DNA of 64,000 nt from an uncultured Flavobacteriales bacterium (GCA_913058295.1 CAJXRD010000008.1:19306-83305); one strand, 5' to 3'; counted from the stretch's first letter, positions 42,958 to 53,486 are shown. Made by a program: numbers and translations. Notes: generated by a model not told the origin, from the letters alone.

Positions 42958-42970
42958 GTCATACTGGATT
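42951..42970 (+). repeat. candidate attL: direct copy of tRNA-Val(GAC) 3' end
   Basis: GATGTGGGTCATACTGGATT, identical to 54578-54597; 16 nt lie within the tRNA. Confidence 0.75.
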
Positions 42971-43212
42971 ACTTAAAAACACCTAATCACTCCATTATAA
43001 ATTACTATACGTTTATTTTCAATATATTAAAAATATACTATTTTTAGACAAACCCAAAAAATGTGCACAATTTTAAAATGATATAATACAGGAATAGCTG
43101 TATTTTTTTTGCAATAGCAATTTATTGAAATCCTTTTGACGTATTAAACAAAAAATAGAAAACCAAGAGTTAAGTTAAACTTTCAATTATATTTGAATCT
43201 ATAATATAATTT

Positions 43213-44139
43213 ATGCCTAGATTTTTTAAATATGTTTCTCCTATCATTTTCACCTTTATTATTTCGGGGGTGAATAGTTCACTTTTAGCGCAAGAATTAG
43301 AACCTCGGTTATTAACAAATATACCTGTAAAATCAAATATACTAGCAGTCGGTTATGGATATGCTTGGGGAGATATGTTACTAGATCCTGCTATAACAAT
43401 TGAAAATTTTAATGCTAAGATAAATTCATTTATGGGGGCATATGTCCGTTCCATCAAACTATTTGGAATGTCTGGGAAGGTAGATGTTGTAGTTCCTTTT
43501 AGTATAGCAGATTGGTCTGGAACTTATAATGGAAATTATGAAGAAGCATCTCAAACAGGGTTTGGTGATCTAAGAATGAGATTATCAGTTAATTTTTTAG
43601 GAGCACCGCCTATTTCATTAACAGAAATTAAAGATTACAAACCAAAAAGTATTATGGGGTTCTCTCTTCAAGTAATTGCACCCACGGGAGCTTATGATTC
43701 TTCAATATTACCTAATTTAGGGGCTAATCGTTGGGCATTTAAAACACAACTTGGTTTTGCTCAACATTTTAATAAAGATTGGATTATGGAATTGTATTTG
43801 AGCTCTTGGTTTTTTACTCCAAATAATAATTATTTAAATGGAAAGGTGTTAAAACAATCTCCTTTTTTAGGAATTAAGGGACATATAATAAAAACCTTTA
43901 AGAATAGGATGTGGGCTACTATTGACGCGGGTTATGGGTATGGAGCTGAGCCAAAGGTAGATAGTGTTAAAAAAGATGTAACTATTTCTTCCTATGTAAT
44001 AGGAGCCTCAGCAGCAGTTCCAATTGGAATTAATCATACTTTAAGATTCACTGCTAAATCCAGTTTTCGAATTAAACAAGGCCCAGATTTTGACGGTTTA
44101 TTTATATCATATCAATATTTTTGGAATAAAAACAAATAG
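43213..44139 (+). CDS. outer membrane transporter-like protein (Phenol_MetA_deg-like)
   Basis: NILAVGYGYAWGD..., VPFSIADWSGTY, QTGFGDLRMRLSVNFLGAP. Confidence 0.6.
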   Translation: MPRFFKYVSPIIFTFIISGVNSSLLAQELEPRLLTNIPVKSNILAVGYGYAWGDMLLDPAITIENFNAKINSFMGAYVRSIKLFGMSGKVDVVVPFSIADWSGTYNGNYEEASQTGFGDLRMRLSVNFLGAPPISLTEIKDYKPKSIMGFSLQVIAPTGAYDSSILPNLGANRWAFKTQLGFAQHFNKDWIMELYLSSWFFTPNNNYLNGKVLKQSPFLGIKGHIIKTFKNRMWATIDAGYGYGAEPKVDSVKKDVTISSYVIGASAAVPIGINHTLRFTAKSSFRIKQGPDFDGLFISYQYFWNKNK

Positions 44140-44246
44140 ATTTACGCACATTTGGAATGTTATTTTTAAGTTATAGTGACTTTAAACCAACCTTTTACAA
44201 ATGATAAACTTGAGCTAATTATTATTTTTGTAACATTAAAATTATT

Positions 44247-44417
44247 ATGAAAAACGATTCATTGGACAACTATGAAAGCCAAGAATGGAGATTAAGGTTA
44301 AGGTTTTTGGCTGATATCACCTTTGCTTCTGCAATGACGCTAATGATTTTTAATTTAAGAATACCGAAATTTGGTCATATCACAGACACTAAAAAATTTG
44401 CCCACATATCTCTTTAA
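44247..44417 (+). pseudogene. truncated TMEM175/DUF1211-like N-terminus
   Basis: 56-aa ORF MKNDSLDNYESQEWRLRLRFLADITFASAMTLMIFNLRIPKFGHITDTKKFAHISL*; contains a first-TM-like segment only. Confidence 0.4.
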
Positions 44418-44564
44418 ATAGCAAAAAAGCATGTAGTTCTATTTTTCATCATTTGATGAGTCATGAAAAGTTGGAAAGAAGAAGGTGTTAACTCATATTG
44501 GAATTGAAGGATAAGTACAAAAAATTTAAATATTTTGTATACTTGTATAAATATTAATTTTATT

Positions 44565-45404
44565 ATGAAACACCTAAAAATTGCTTTATTTCTTTTGATT
44601 GGTATGATGACTAATCAATTCTTGTTAGCTCAGGATGATATAATTAAAAACTCAATTTTAACAGATAAGTTTATTATTCATGCTGGTATTTTTAATCCAA
44701 TAAAAAAAGTAAATGTACAAGCAGATGGAAATATTCCTGATGTCTTTGAAGAAGAAGTTGCATTTGATGAGAAATTTGGTTTGAGTGACTTTGAAACCAC
44801 ATTTACACTTAATTTCACTTGGCGTTTTTCGAAAAAATGGCAACTAAAAGCTGAATATTTTGATATAACTAACGTAGGTAATGCTTTATTAACAGATGAT
44901 GTTGAGTGGAATGATCTAGTTTTTCAAGAGGGTAGTTTTGTAAAAGGAGGTTTTGGAATTTCTTTATATAAAATATTTATTGGAAGAATTATCTCTACGG
45001 GAGATAAGCATGAATTAGGTGGTGGCTTGGGAGTACATATATTAGATGTCAATGCTTTTTTAGAAGGCAAAGTTCTATTATCTGATAACCAAATTAATTT
45101 TAAAAAAAGTAAAGTTTCTGTTGTAGCCCCATTACCTAATATTGGTGTTTGGTATATATATGCGCCTACTGAAAAGTTGTCTTTTGATGCAAGTGTTGAT
45201 TGGTTTGGAATAAAAATAGGAGATTTTGGTGGAGGATTGTGGAATGTAAGCCCAGGTATTAATTATCAATTTTTTAAAAATTTTGGTTTAAGTGTACATT
45301 ATAAATTTTATAAAGTAGATGTTGATGTTGATAAAGATAAATGGAATGGTAATTTTAATATGAGTTTTAGTGGGCCAACTGCTACCTTATATGGTAATTT
45401 TTAA
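44565..45404 (+). CDS. outer membrane beta-barrel protein
   Basis: Signal peptide MKHLKIALFLLIGMMTNQFLLAQ; alternating beta-strand pattern. Confidence 0.55.
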   Translation: MKHLKIALFLLIGMMTNQFLLAQDDIIKNSILTDKFIIHAGIFNPIKKVNVQADGNIPDVFEEEVAFDEKFGLSDFETTFTLNFTWRFSKKWQLKAEYFDITNVGNALLTDDVEWNDLVFQEGSFVKGGFGISLYKIFIGRIISTGDKHELGGGLGVHILDVNAFLEGKVLLSDNQINFKKSKVSVVAPLPNIGVWYIYAPTEKLSFDASVDWFGIKIGDFGGGLWNVSPGINYQFFKNFGLSVHYKFYKVDVDVDKDKWNGNFNMSFSGPTATLYGNF

Positions 45405-45703
45405 ATTTATTGCATAAATTGAATATTAAAATTAAGATAGTTTCCTATGATAAAAACAATAAAAAAACCACTAAATTACCGTATAAAATTTATATCTTTT
45501 AATGACAAATAAAAAACTTTTCTAAGTAGATTTCAACCTTCATATGACACATACTAGTGAATACCTTAAACCAATTCTTCGTCGCCTTAAAAAATTAATA
45601 GACTTGAATATTTTAAATATGCTAAAAAAGGAATCAAATTAGCTGAAGATTTATCTTGAAATTGAATCATGTTATTTTTGGTTAAAGATTAGAAATAATT
45701 AGA

Positions 45704-46756
45704 TTATAATCCTAATTTGTCTTCAAACCAATCAAATAATTTTCTCATAGGCTTATTGTCATTAAATCGATAACCTAAATAGATATTAAATGATCCTGAA
45801 TTTCTTTTAAATTCATCTATATCACTATTAGAATAATTGTAATTTTTTAATTTATATGAGGTGCCAAAAAACCATCGATAACTGTTATATCCAATATTCA
45901 ATTCACTTTCTATTGCAAAGGTGAGATTATTAAATAATTCTTTACTTAAATTGTTGTCCCCATATTTATATTGAGAATAATTATAACCTATTCCAGGATG
46001 AACACCTACAGTAGCAAACCATTTTTTATTATAAACAAAAGTATATAGGTACCCCACTTGTGCTATTAAATCAAAACTATTAATTAAATCAATTTCTTCA
46101 ACTTCTGGTACATCTGTAAAATTTGTTTCGGTAACGCTATAATTAAAAATCAATCGCGGTATTAAACTTCCAGCACTTTTTAATTGTCTTTCAGTTTGTG
46201 CATAATGAGCTCTAAAAGAATAGTTTCGATTTACTATAAAATAAGTACTCCCCTCTATCGATTGCAAAACTGTATTTTTTAATTGAATATCTAAATCATC
46301 TCCAGCTGTAGAGGTACTACTAAAAAATCCTTGATAATAATTGTATTTTAGTTCTTGCCTCCATCTATCCGAGAAAAAGAAATTTAAACTCATTGCAAAA
46401 GCTTTGCTATCATTAAGTTCTTGAAGGTCCTGTTTGTTTAATAAAAATTTTGGAGTAAATGCAAAACCGATGGCTATCCATTTATAATCTAATGACAGAC
46501 CCAATTGATATTCTGATGCAGGTCTTATTTCTATTGTTTCTCCAGTAGTTCCATTTTTTAATTCAATTCTTGGTACATCTGAAGTCAACTCACTTCTAAT
46601 AATAATATTTTCAAAATAATTTACACGATATAATGAGTCATAACCTTCTTTCTCTGCATGTAATACTTGCATCTCAAAATCATAATTTCTTATGTTTTGG
46701 GAAAAAGTATTTGTCATAATAAACAAGAAAATAAAGAAAGTACAATTTAGCTTCAT
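45704..46756 (-). CDS. DUF4421-like outer membrane protein
   Basis: Signal peptide, beta-barrel pattern, C-terminal YLGYRFNDNKP. Confidence 0.5.
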   Translation of the reverse strand: MKLNCTFFIFLFIMTNTFSQNIRNYDFEMQVLHAEKEGYDSLYRVNYFENIIIRSELTSDVPRIELKNGTTGETIEIRPASEYQLGLSLDYKWIAIGFAFTPKFLLNKQDLQELNDSKAFAMSLNFFFSDRWRQELKYNYYQGFFSSTSTAGDDLDIQLKNTVLQSIEGSTYFIVNRNYSFRAHYAQTERQLKSAGSLIPRLIFNYSVTETNFTDVPEVEEIDLINSFDLIAQVGYLYTFVYNKKWFATVGVHPGIGYNYSQYKYGDNNLSKELFNNLTFAIESELNIGYNSYRWFFGTSYKLKNYNYSNSDIDEFKRNSGSFNIYLGYRFNDNKPMRKLFDWFEDKLGL

Positions 46757-46933
46757 AAATCGTTTAATATAATTGGAGCAAGTTACTTAAAATTAAATTT
46801 AACATATCAATATTTTGGCTATGTTTCTTCTTTTAAAAATATAGGATGTTTGGTTTATAGTGTAAAATATTAAGATATAAGTGCACAATAAATATTCGAA
46901 ATTGAAATAGTAGAGATACAATAATTTAAAAGG

Positions 46934-47419
46934 ATGAGAAAAACAATTTTCACTATATGTATGGCAACGTTTCTTTTTAGTTGTAATCAAAATAATAAGA
47001 GGATTACAACTTTAGAAAATCAAATAAAAGCTATAGAAAAAGAGTTGAATGATACTTATAAACCAGGATTTGGAATAACAATGAGTAATATTCAATTACA
47101 TCATTCAAAACTTTGGTTTGCAGGATTAAATCAGAACTGGGAATTAGCCGAATTTGAGATTCACGAAATTAAAGAAAGATTTGATGATATTGAAAAATAT
47201 CAAGAAGACAAAAAAGAAACCGAAATGATTACAATGATCAAACCTTTTTTAGACAGTCTTGATAAGACAATTGAAGAAAAAGACATAAATAAATTTAAAA
47301 TTAATTATGGGTCGTTAACTAACACTTGTAATCGTTGTCACAAAGTAAATAATCATGAATTTATAGAAATTAAAATTCCAGATTTTAAATCTATAAGCAA
47401 TCAAATATTTAAGAAATAA
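46934..47419 (+). CDS. lipoprotein with single c-type heme motif
   Basis: Lipobox FLFSCNQN; TNTCNRCHKVNNHEFIEIKIP (CxxCH). Confidence 0.65.
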   Translation: MRKTIFTICMATFLFSCNQNNKRITTLENQIKAIEKELNDTYKPGFGITMSNIQLHHSKLWFAGLNQNWELAEFEIHEIKERFDDIEKYQEDKKETEMITMIKPFLDSLDKTIEEKDINKFKINYGSLTNTCNRCHKVNNHEFIEIKIPDFKSISNQIFKK

Positions 47420-47518
47420 ATAACTTTTCAATATTTGCGAAAATAAACGAAAAGATAGTGCATGAAAATTTGCTACAATTCATATATAAGACCATTGAAA
47501 CAATTAAAATTTTAAAAG

Positions 47519-47935
47519 ATGAGAACATTACTATCACTAACCCTTATTTTGGGAATAACTTTGCTGATATCTTGTAAGCAAGAGCAAAAAAATGAAAGTA
47601 TAAATCCAACTATAATTTATGGTGGAGGAGATATTATAACCATGCAAGGTGATTCGCCAGAATATACAGAAGCTCTTGTTGTTAGGGGTAATGAAATTTT
47701 ATTCGTTGGTTCATTAAAAGACGCAAAATCAAATGCGGATGAAGGTTATAAATATATAGATCTTGAGGGAAATACATTATTGCCAGGATTTATTGATGGT
47801 CATGGCCTAGAGAAAGGAAAATTAGCAGACATGGTTATTTTAAACAAAAACCCTTTAAAGGTCCAAGAAGAGGATATTAAGAAAATTTTAGTCTTAGAAA
47901 CAATAAAGGAAGGAGTTTCTGTTTATAAGAAATAA
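47519..47935 (+). pseudogene. amidohydrolase (YtcJ-like) with large in-frame internal deletion
   Basis: N-terminal TIIYGGGDIITMQG...LPGFIDGHG joined directly to C-terminal LEKGKLADMVILNKNPL...LETIKEGVSVYKK; catalytic core missing. Confidence 0.75.
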
Positions 47936-48090
47936 CTATTTTTACTTAGTATAGTACCTTGCTACAGCCCTTAACCGTTGTAAAAAAAATAGTGCCAAAC
48001 TAATTATTTTTTGCTATTTTCGGTATCTTAAATTTAATAGGTATTCTATTCATTTTAATAGTAAGAATTAAATAATAACACATTTATATT

Positions 48091-50556
48091 ATGAAAACAT
48101 CATATCTAGTTCAAGTAATTTTTGCATCTTTTTTAATTTTAATGGTATCATGTAAATCAGACAACGTGCAAGAAAATTCAAAAAGCACTAAACTTGAGCC
48201 GACGAATATTAAGGAACGAACCATAATTGGTTATTCAAACAAACATACTGTTCGAGGAGGTGAGACCATCGAATTTAAACTTTCTGGTTTTAATGGTGGT
48301 CAAGCGAACGCTCAGCTAGTTCAAATAATAAATGGAGACAGTATTTCCAAATATAGAGAACATTTTAAGGTTGAACCTGTTAGTAGTTCCTTTGATGGAA
48401 ATGTTGACTTAATTGAACAAGAATTACATTTAGGCTCTTACATTAATATTGACAATATTAGCAAGCTAGATGAATTTGATGATTTTACTATTGGAGGTTA
48501 TTTCTATCCTACCTTTTTGCCAAGTGAATATGTTTTTCCAGAAACCATAGATCCTTTTAGTCCACCTTCTGTAGATATTGCTCTATCTCTTGAGAATCAA
48601 ACCTTATTTAGTAGAATGAATGTAGATGAAAAATTAGGTTGGGCATTACAATTAGATAAAGTTGGGCAATTGATATTTGTTCATGGTAATGGAGACCAAA
48701 TTAAAAAATACCCAACAGATATTACAATAAAAACATGGGATTGGAGCTATATTGCCTTAGGAGTAGATTCAAATAGTAAATCTGTAACGGTTCATTTAAT
48801 GGAAACTCCTTGGAGTGCAGGAGATCAATTTGTAGCTCAAAAAACATCTGTTACAATACAGCTCGAGAATGAATTATCTCAAAGTAAAACGCTTCGTATT
48901 GCAGCTTTAAGTGCTGGTGAAATTGAAGAAGGGCGTACTTTTTCAAAACCTATTGATGTTTTTACTGGTAGAATTCAAGATATTAGATTTTTCAATAAAC
49001 AACTCACAGATACCGATCTTGAAGGATTAAAAAATAAGAATCTACCAACAGAATTGCTAAAATCACAAATAAGTTATTGGAATTTCTCTAAAGGTATTGG
49101 TACTGGTAATGTTTTAGACGATGGAAAATTAGGACTACATGGAAAATCCGTTAACGTTCCAGAAAGAGCAGTAAGAGGTGTTTTTTGGGATAAACAATCC
49201 GTAAATTGGCAAGACGATATTGAAGGCTATAATGCTATTCATTTTTTCGCAGACGATTTGGCCGATGCAGAATGGAAAACAAGTTTTTCCTATCAAATTC
49301 CCGAAAGCCTTAAGTCTGGCATCTATGCTGCCAAAATTACTCAGGATGGTTTCGATGAATATATTACCTTTTTTGTTGCAGCTCCAAAAAATAAGCCTAC
49401 AGCTAAAGTTGCGCTTTGGATGTCTGATTTTAATTATTTAGCTTATTCAAACATTAGTATCGGTGTTTATGCTGAGAATAATTATCCAGGACATAGTTGG
49501 AATAAGTCTGATGCAGCATTTTTAGAAAATAATAAACCTTTTGCAACAGGAGGTGTTTATAACAAACACGTAGATGGATCCTATTATTCTTATGCTACAA
49601 GATTAAAACCCGATTTAGGAATGAAACCAAATGGAATATTAGCCTATAATTTTGTGGCAGATACACATATTTCAAGTTATTTGGAAGCTATGAATTATGA
49701 GTACGATATCATTACCGATGAAATTATTCATGAGGAAGGCATAGATTTATTAAGTAAATATCCAGTGGTGATCAGTTCTACACATCCCGAATATCCCTCT
49801 GCAAAAATTTATGATGCTATGCAGGTATATACTAATGATGGTGGACGATTTATGTACATAGGAGCTAATGGTTTCTTTTGGAATACAGATCTTCACCCAA
49901 CCAATAAAAATATTTTTGAAAGTAGAAATTTTGCTGCTTTAGGAGAACGTTATTTAGAAAGTGGCATTAGAGGTGGTCTTACTGTTGAAGTTGGTAAAAT
50001 CCCTTGGTCTGCTTTTGGAGTACACACTAGCGGCATGGTATTTACGGGATCAAGCCCCTACAAAAAAACAAAAGATGCCGAAAATCCAAGAGTAAAATGG
50101 ATGTTTAATGGCACAACTGAAGGTGATACTTTTGGTGAATATGGTATTGATCAAATAAGAGGAGGTGCCGCTGGCTTTGAAGTGGATGCTGCAGATTATA
50201 CAAGAGGAACACCGAGAAATGCATTAATTTTAGCAGAAGGGAATAGTTTTGAAGGTACAGTAGAAGATATTGTTGTTTCGCAGTTACCGCTTTCAATCTT
50301 TTATCACCCTTCAGAGGCAGAATCAATTATCAAGGCAAGTATGGCATTTTTTGAAACACCTAATGGTGGTGCCGTGTTCACAACTGGCTCAATTACGTGG
50401 ATAAGCTCTACATTTGAAAATAATTACCAAAATGATGTTGCAATTATTACAAAGAATATTATTGATCGATTCTTAGACCCGACACCTTTCCCTAAAGTAG
50501 ATACAGAAAGTTTAGAAAATGTAAATCGATTATTAGGAAATCCTGAATATGATTAA
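48091..50556 (+). CDS. N,N-dimethylformamidase large (beta) subunit-like lipoprotein with LamG-like domain
   Basis: Lipobox LMVSCKSDN; DTHISSYLEAMNYEYDIITDE; VVISSTHPEYPSAKIYDAMQVYTNDGGRFMYIGANGFFW. Confidence 0.7.
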   Translation: MKTSYLVQVIFASFLILMVSCKSDNVQENSKSTKLEPTNIKERTIIGYSNKHTVRGGETIEFKLSGFNGGQANAQLVQIINGDSISKYREHFKVEPVSSSFDGNVDLIEQELHLGSYINIDNISKLDEFDDFTIGGYFYPTFLPSEYVFPETIDPFSPPSVDIALSLENQTLFSRMNVDEKLGWALQLDKVGQLIFVHGNGDQIKKYPTDITIKTWDWSYIALGVDSNSKSVTVHLMETPWSAGDQFVAQKTSVTIQLENELSQSKTLRIAALSAGEIEEGRTFSKPIDVFTGRIQDIRFFNKQLTDTDLEGLKNKNLPTELLKSQISYWNFSKGIGTGNVLDDGKLGLHGKSVNVPERAVRGVFWDKQSVNWQDDIEGYNAIHFFADDLADAEWKTSFSYQIPESLKSGIYAAKITQDGFDEYITFFVAAPKNKPTAKVALWMSDFNYLAYSNISIGVYAENNYPGHSWNKSDAAFLENNKPFATGGVYNKHVDGSYYSYATRLKPDLGMKPNGILAYNFVADTHISSYLEAMNYEYDIITDEIIHEEGIDLLSKYPVVISSTHPEYPSAKIYDAMQVYTNDGGRFMYIGANGFFWNTDLHPTNKNIFESRNFAALGERYLESGIRGGLTVEVGKIPWSAFGVHTSGMVFTGSSPYKKTKDAENPRVKWMFNGTTEGDTFGEYGIDQIRGGAAGFEVDAADYTRGTPRNALILAEGNSFEGTVEDIVVSQLPLSIFYHPSEAESIIKASMAFFETPNGGAVFTTGSITWISSTFENNYQNDVAIITKNIIDRFLDPTPFPKVDTESLENVNRLLGNPEYD

Positions 50557-51703
50557 AGTTTTAAAGGCTATAGTTTGTCTTTTAGTATTATTTTCATGGA
50601 ACCTGTCATTTTCACAAGTTTCAGATGATTCTATTGCAGATAATCGCCCAAAAAACGAACATTTCTTCGAAGCATACGTCTACTTAATCAGTCAGGATGC
50701 TTTGCAATCGAAAGATGCATTCAGTGTGGCTAATTCCTTAAATATTATTGGAGATTTTGTGCTTCTTGGAAGGAATAAATCAAATAGTACACATTTGGAT
50801 TATTGGGTCTATACTACAGAACCTTCAAATCCTGAAGAATCTGTCCCTGAATTAGCAAATAATGCAGGTTTACTTTGGAATACCAATGATTTAGGTACCA
50901 ACGTTTTTTTAAGTGGTATTGGAGTATTAGCATTCCGCCAAAATTTATTGAACGACCGATTATTAATAAAAGCAGGGAAATTATTTCCAGGAGTACATTA
51001 TCAATCAAATTATTATGCTCCTAATAATTCTGAAGTACATATGAATAATATGTTATCTGGTGGCCCCACTTCATCGTGGTTTGGATTACTAGGGCTTGGG
51101 CTAATGGCTGAATACACTGATGACTATTGGTTTGGAAAAGCTGGGATTCATGATGCAAGTGCTGTTAAAGAAATAGATTTTGAGAGTTTGTCTGATGGAG
51201 CTTTTATGTACATTTTTGAAGCAGGAATTAAAGCTAATAATTCTCTAGACAGAAGAGTTTCGTTGCTCTATTCTTATGTAGATGACAAACCGGATAAAAG
51301 TCCAGAAAATGCATGGAGTTTGGGGGGTGTTTATGAATTTGGGGAGCAAGGTTTTTGGAGTTTATATGGAAGATATACCTTAAGAGAAGGTGGTCTTGGA
51401 AAAACAGAAGAAGTAAGAATTGAAGATAATAAAGTAATTCATGGAGGTTTTTTAGGAACAACCAAAAAATCCCCTTTTCATTGGAAAAAAGCTGAAATAG
51501 GCTTGGCATGGTTTATTGGAGTACCTACAGATTATCAGGTTTCCATAGGCAGTAATACGCAAACAGGTATTGAAACCTATTTTAGATGGAATTTTAAAAA
51601 ACTTATCCAAGCAGCCTTTGACTTTCAATTAATCCATACTGGAGTGCATTTAGAACCAATTATTGGAGCTAGATTTAAAGTGGGTTGGAATACTTTATTT
51701 TAA
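50549..51703 (+). CDS. OprB-like carbohydrate-selective porin family protein
   Basis: Signal peptide; LLNDRLLIKAGKLFPG, NAWSLGGVYEFGEQGFWSLYGRYTL; overlaps the upstream ORF by 8 bp. Confidence 0.5.
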   Translation: MIKVLKAIVCLLVLFSWNLSFSQVSDDSIADNRPKNEHFFEAYVYLISQDALQSKDAFSVANSLNIIGDFVLLGRNKSNSTHLDYWVYTTEPSNPEESVPELANNAGLLWNTNDLGTNVFLSGIGVLAFRQNLLNDRLLIKAGKLFPGVHYQSNYYAPNNSEVHMNNMLSGGPTSSWFGLLGLGLMAEYTDDYWFGKAGIHDASAVKEIDFESLSDGAFMYIFEAGIKANNSLDRRVSLLYSYVDDKPDKSPENAWSLGGVYEFGEQGFWSLYGRYTLREGGLGKTEEVRIEDNKVIHGGFLGTTKKSPFHWKKAEIGLAWFIGVPTDYQVSIGSNTQTGIETYFRWNFKKLIQAAFDFQLIHTGVHLEPIIGARFKVGWNTLF

Positions 51704-51803
51704 CTATTTCTTAAAATATCACACAAAAATTCACAAATAATTAACCCTTTATTTAAGTGATCATTCCATTTTATTTATATTTGATTAACTAAATCTTGAG
51801 ATT

Positions 51804-53336
51804 ATGAAATTAAACTACCTTATTCTTTTATTAGTATCATGCATCTTTGTTATTTCTGGAAAAGCTCAAAATAATAATAATATAGTTTATAACCCTACTT
51901 TGGGATTGCAGTCTCAAAATAATAGTTTTGGCTTTATAAATAATAAAATTATTGAGGATAATAGCCCAATATCTACTCATGATTTTAAAAATTATTTAAA
52001 ATATAAAAGTTTTGAATCTGAATATAATGACTTAGTTTATTACTCTCAAACAATTGATACACTTGACACTAAAAAGAAATGGCATAAAACAGATACTGGG
52101 GTTTCATTAATAGTAGCAGGTACATTAATAGGTGTAGGAACCTATATTCAAGTAGCAAATGGATCATTTAAATATGATGTTCGTGATGAAATTAATAGGT
52201 ACTTGCCAGAATTTCATGACCCAATAGACGATTATATGCAATACATCCCCTACGCTGCAGTATTTGCTTTGGATTGGGCAGGCATTGAGAGTAAACATAA
52301 AAGTTTAAGAAAGGTTACTACTATAAGTACAGCAATTGCTTTAAATTTAATTATTATTCAAGGTTTAAAATATGGTGTTGCGGAACCAAGGCCAGATGGC
52401 TCTTCCAATAATTCATTCCCATCTGGACACACAGCAACGGCATTTATGGGTGCTCATATTTTTCATAAAGAGTATGGTCATAAAAGCCCTTTTTATAGTA
52501 TTGGAGCATATGTATTAGCATCTATGACAGGAGTTTTTAGGCAATTAAATAATAGACACTGGATATCAGATGTTTTCGTAGGTGCTGGTGTTGGTATTGG
52601 TGTTACTGAACTGGCATACTTTTTAAATGATAAGTGGTGGGACGAAAAAGGTGTTAATGAATATGTCCCTACTGAAAGAATTGTTAATAATGGCAAACCT
52701 TCATTTTTGGGTTTAAAGGTTGGATATGCTAGTTTAATAGACCTTACGGATGACAATGAACCTGGAATTACTTCAAAATCAGGGTTTAAGGTATCTGTAG
52801 AAGGAGCTTACTTTTTTAATAAATACGTTGGTGTAGGTGGTGAAATAGGATTCCAAAGTTTCCCAAATTCTGTTAACGATGATGTTAAACAAGAATTTAT
52901 AGGTTATGGGTATGATATTAAAGCTCAATCTTCAGGGGATAGAATGTATTATGCTGGTGGATATTTTCAGTATCCCTTTGGAAAAAATGCAATCGGTTCC
53001 AGATTATTATTGGGGGCTATTTCAGGACCTAATACTAAGGTTTATATAACAGAAAGAAATACTCCAGAAGATACTCAACCAAATGAATTAATTTATGCAG
53101 AATATGACCCTTCAACATCAATTAGTTGGGCTACAGGTTTTAATTATAGAAGAGTTTTAAATGATAACCTAGCATTGCGATTATTTTTTGATTATAATAT
53201 TGGAGATTCAGAATATAGCGTTAAATATATAGAGTATATAGATAATGGTACACCCGTGTATTCTCCTTCCATTAAAAAAGTTGCAAAATATGATTCCTAT
53301 TCAATTGGTATGAGTGTAGATATTATGCTATGGTAA
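51804..53336 (+). CDS. PAP2 family phosphatase with C-terminal beta-barrel-like region
   Basis: KYGVAEPRPDGSSNNSFPSGHTATAF...NNRHWISDVFVGAGVG; ~220-aa beta-rich C-terminus. Confidence 0.75.
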   Translation: MKLNYLILLLVSCIFVISGKAQNNNNIVYNPTLGLQSQNNSFGFINNKIIEDNSPISTHDFKNYLKYKSFESEYNDLVYYSQTIDTLDTKKKWHKTDTGVSLIVAGTLIGVGTYIQVANGSFKYDVRDEINRYLPEFHDPIDDYMQYIPYAAVFALDWAGIESKHKSLRKVTTISTAIALNLIIIQGLKYGVAEPRPDGSSNNSFPSGHTATAFMGAHIFHKEYGHKSPFYSIGAYVLASMTGVFRQLNNRHWISDVFVGAGVGIGVTELAYFLNDKWWDEKGVNEYVPTERIVNNGKPSFLGLKVGYASLIDLTDDNEPGITSKSGFKVSVEGAYFFNKYVGVGGEIGFQSFPNSVNDDVKQEFIGYGYDIKAQSSGDRMYYAGGYFQYPFGKNAIGSRLLLGAISGPNTKVYITERNTPEDTQPNELIYAEYDPSTSISWATGFNYRRVLNDNLALRLFFDYNIGDSEYSVKYIEYIDNGTPVYSPSIKKVAKYDSYSIGMSVDIMLW

Positions 53337-53486
53337 AAATGTAAATACTCAAACCCTATAAATAATGATTTTAAATGCGATTAACTGGATTTAGATTCGA
53401 GTAAGGAATTACGAAACGATTATCGAACTTTTAGAACATATCGCATCCAGCCCTTCTAATCTCAATAGATAATAATAAATTCCTAA

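Noticed and set aside
45541-45660. Possible TPR-regulator remnant (FKYAKKGIKLAEDLS*) between OM protein genes
   Set aside because: Too short and low-complexity to distinguish from chance.
53337-53486. Short fragments upstream of the replicase-like pseudogene (e.g. RNYETIIELLEHIASSPSNLNR*)
   Set aside because: No recognisable family; could be degraded coding sequence but cannot be supported.
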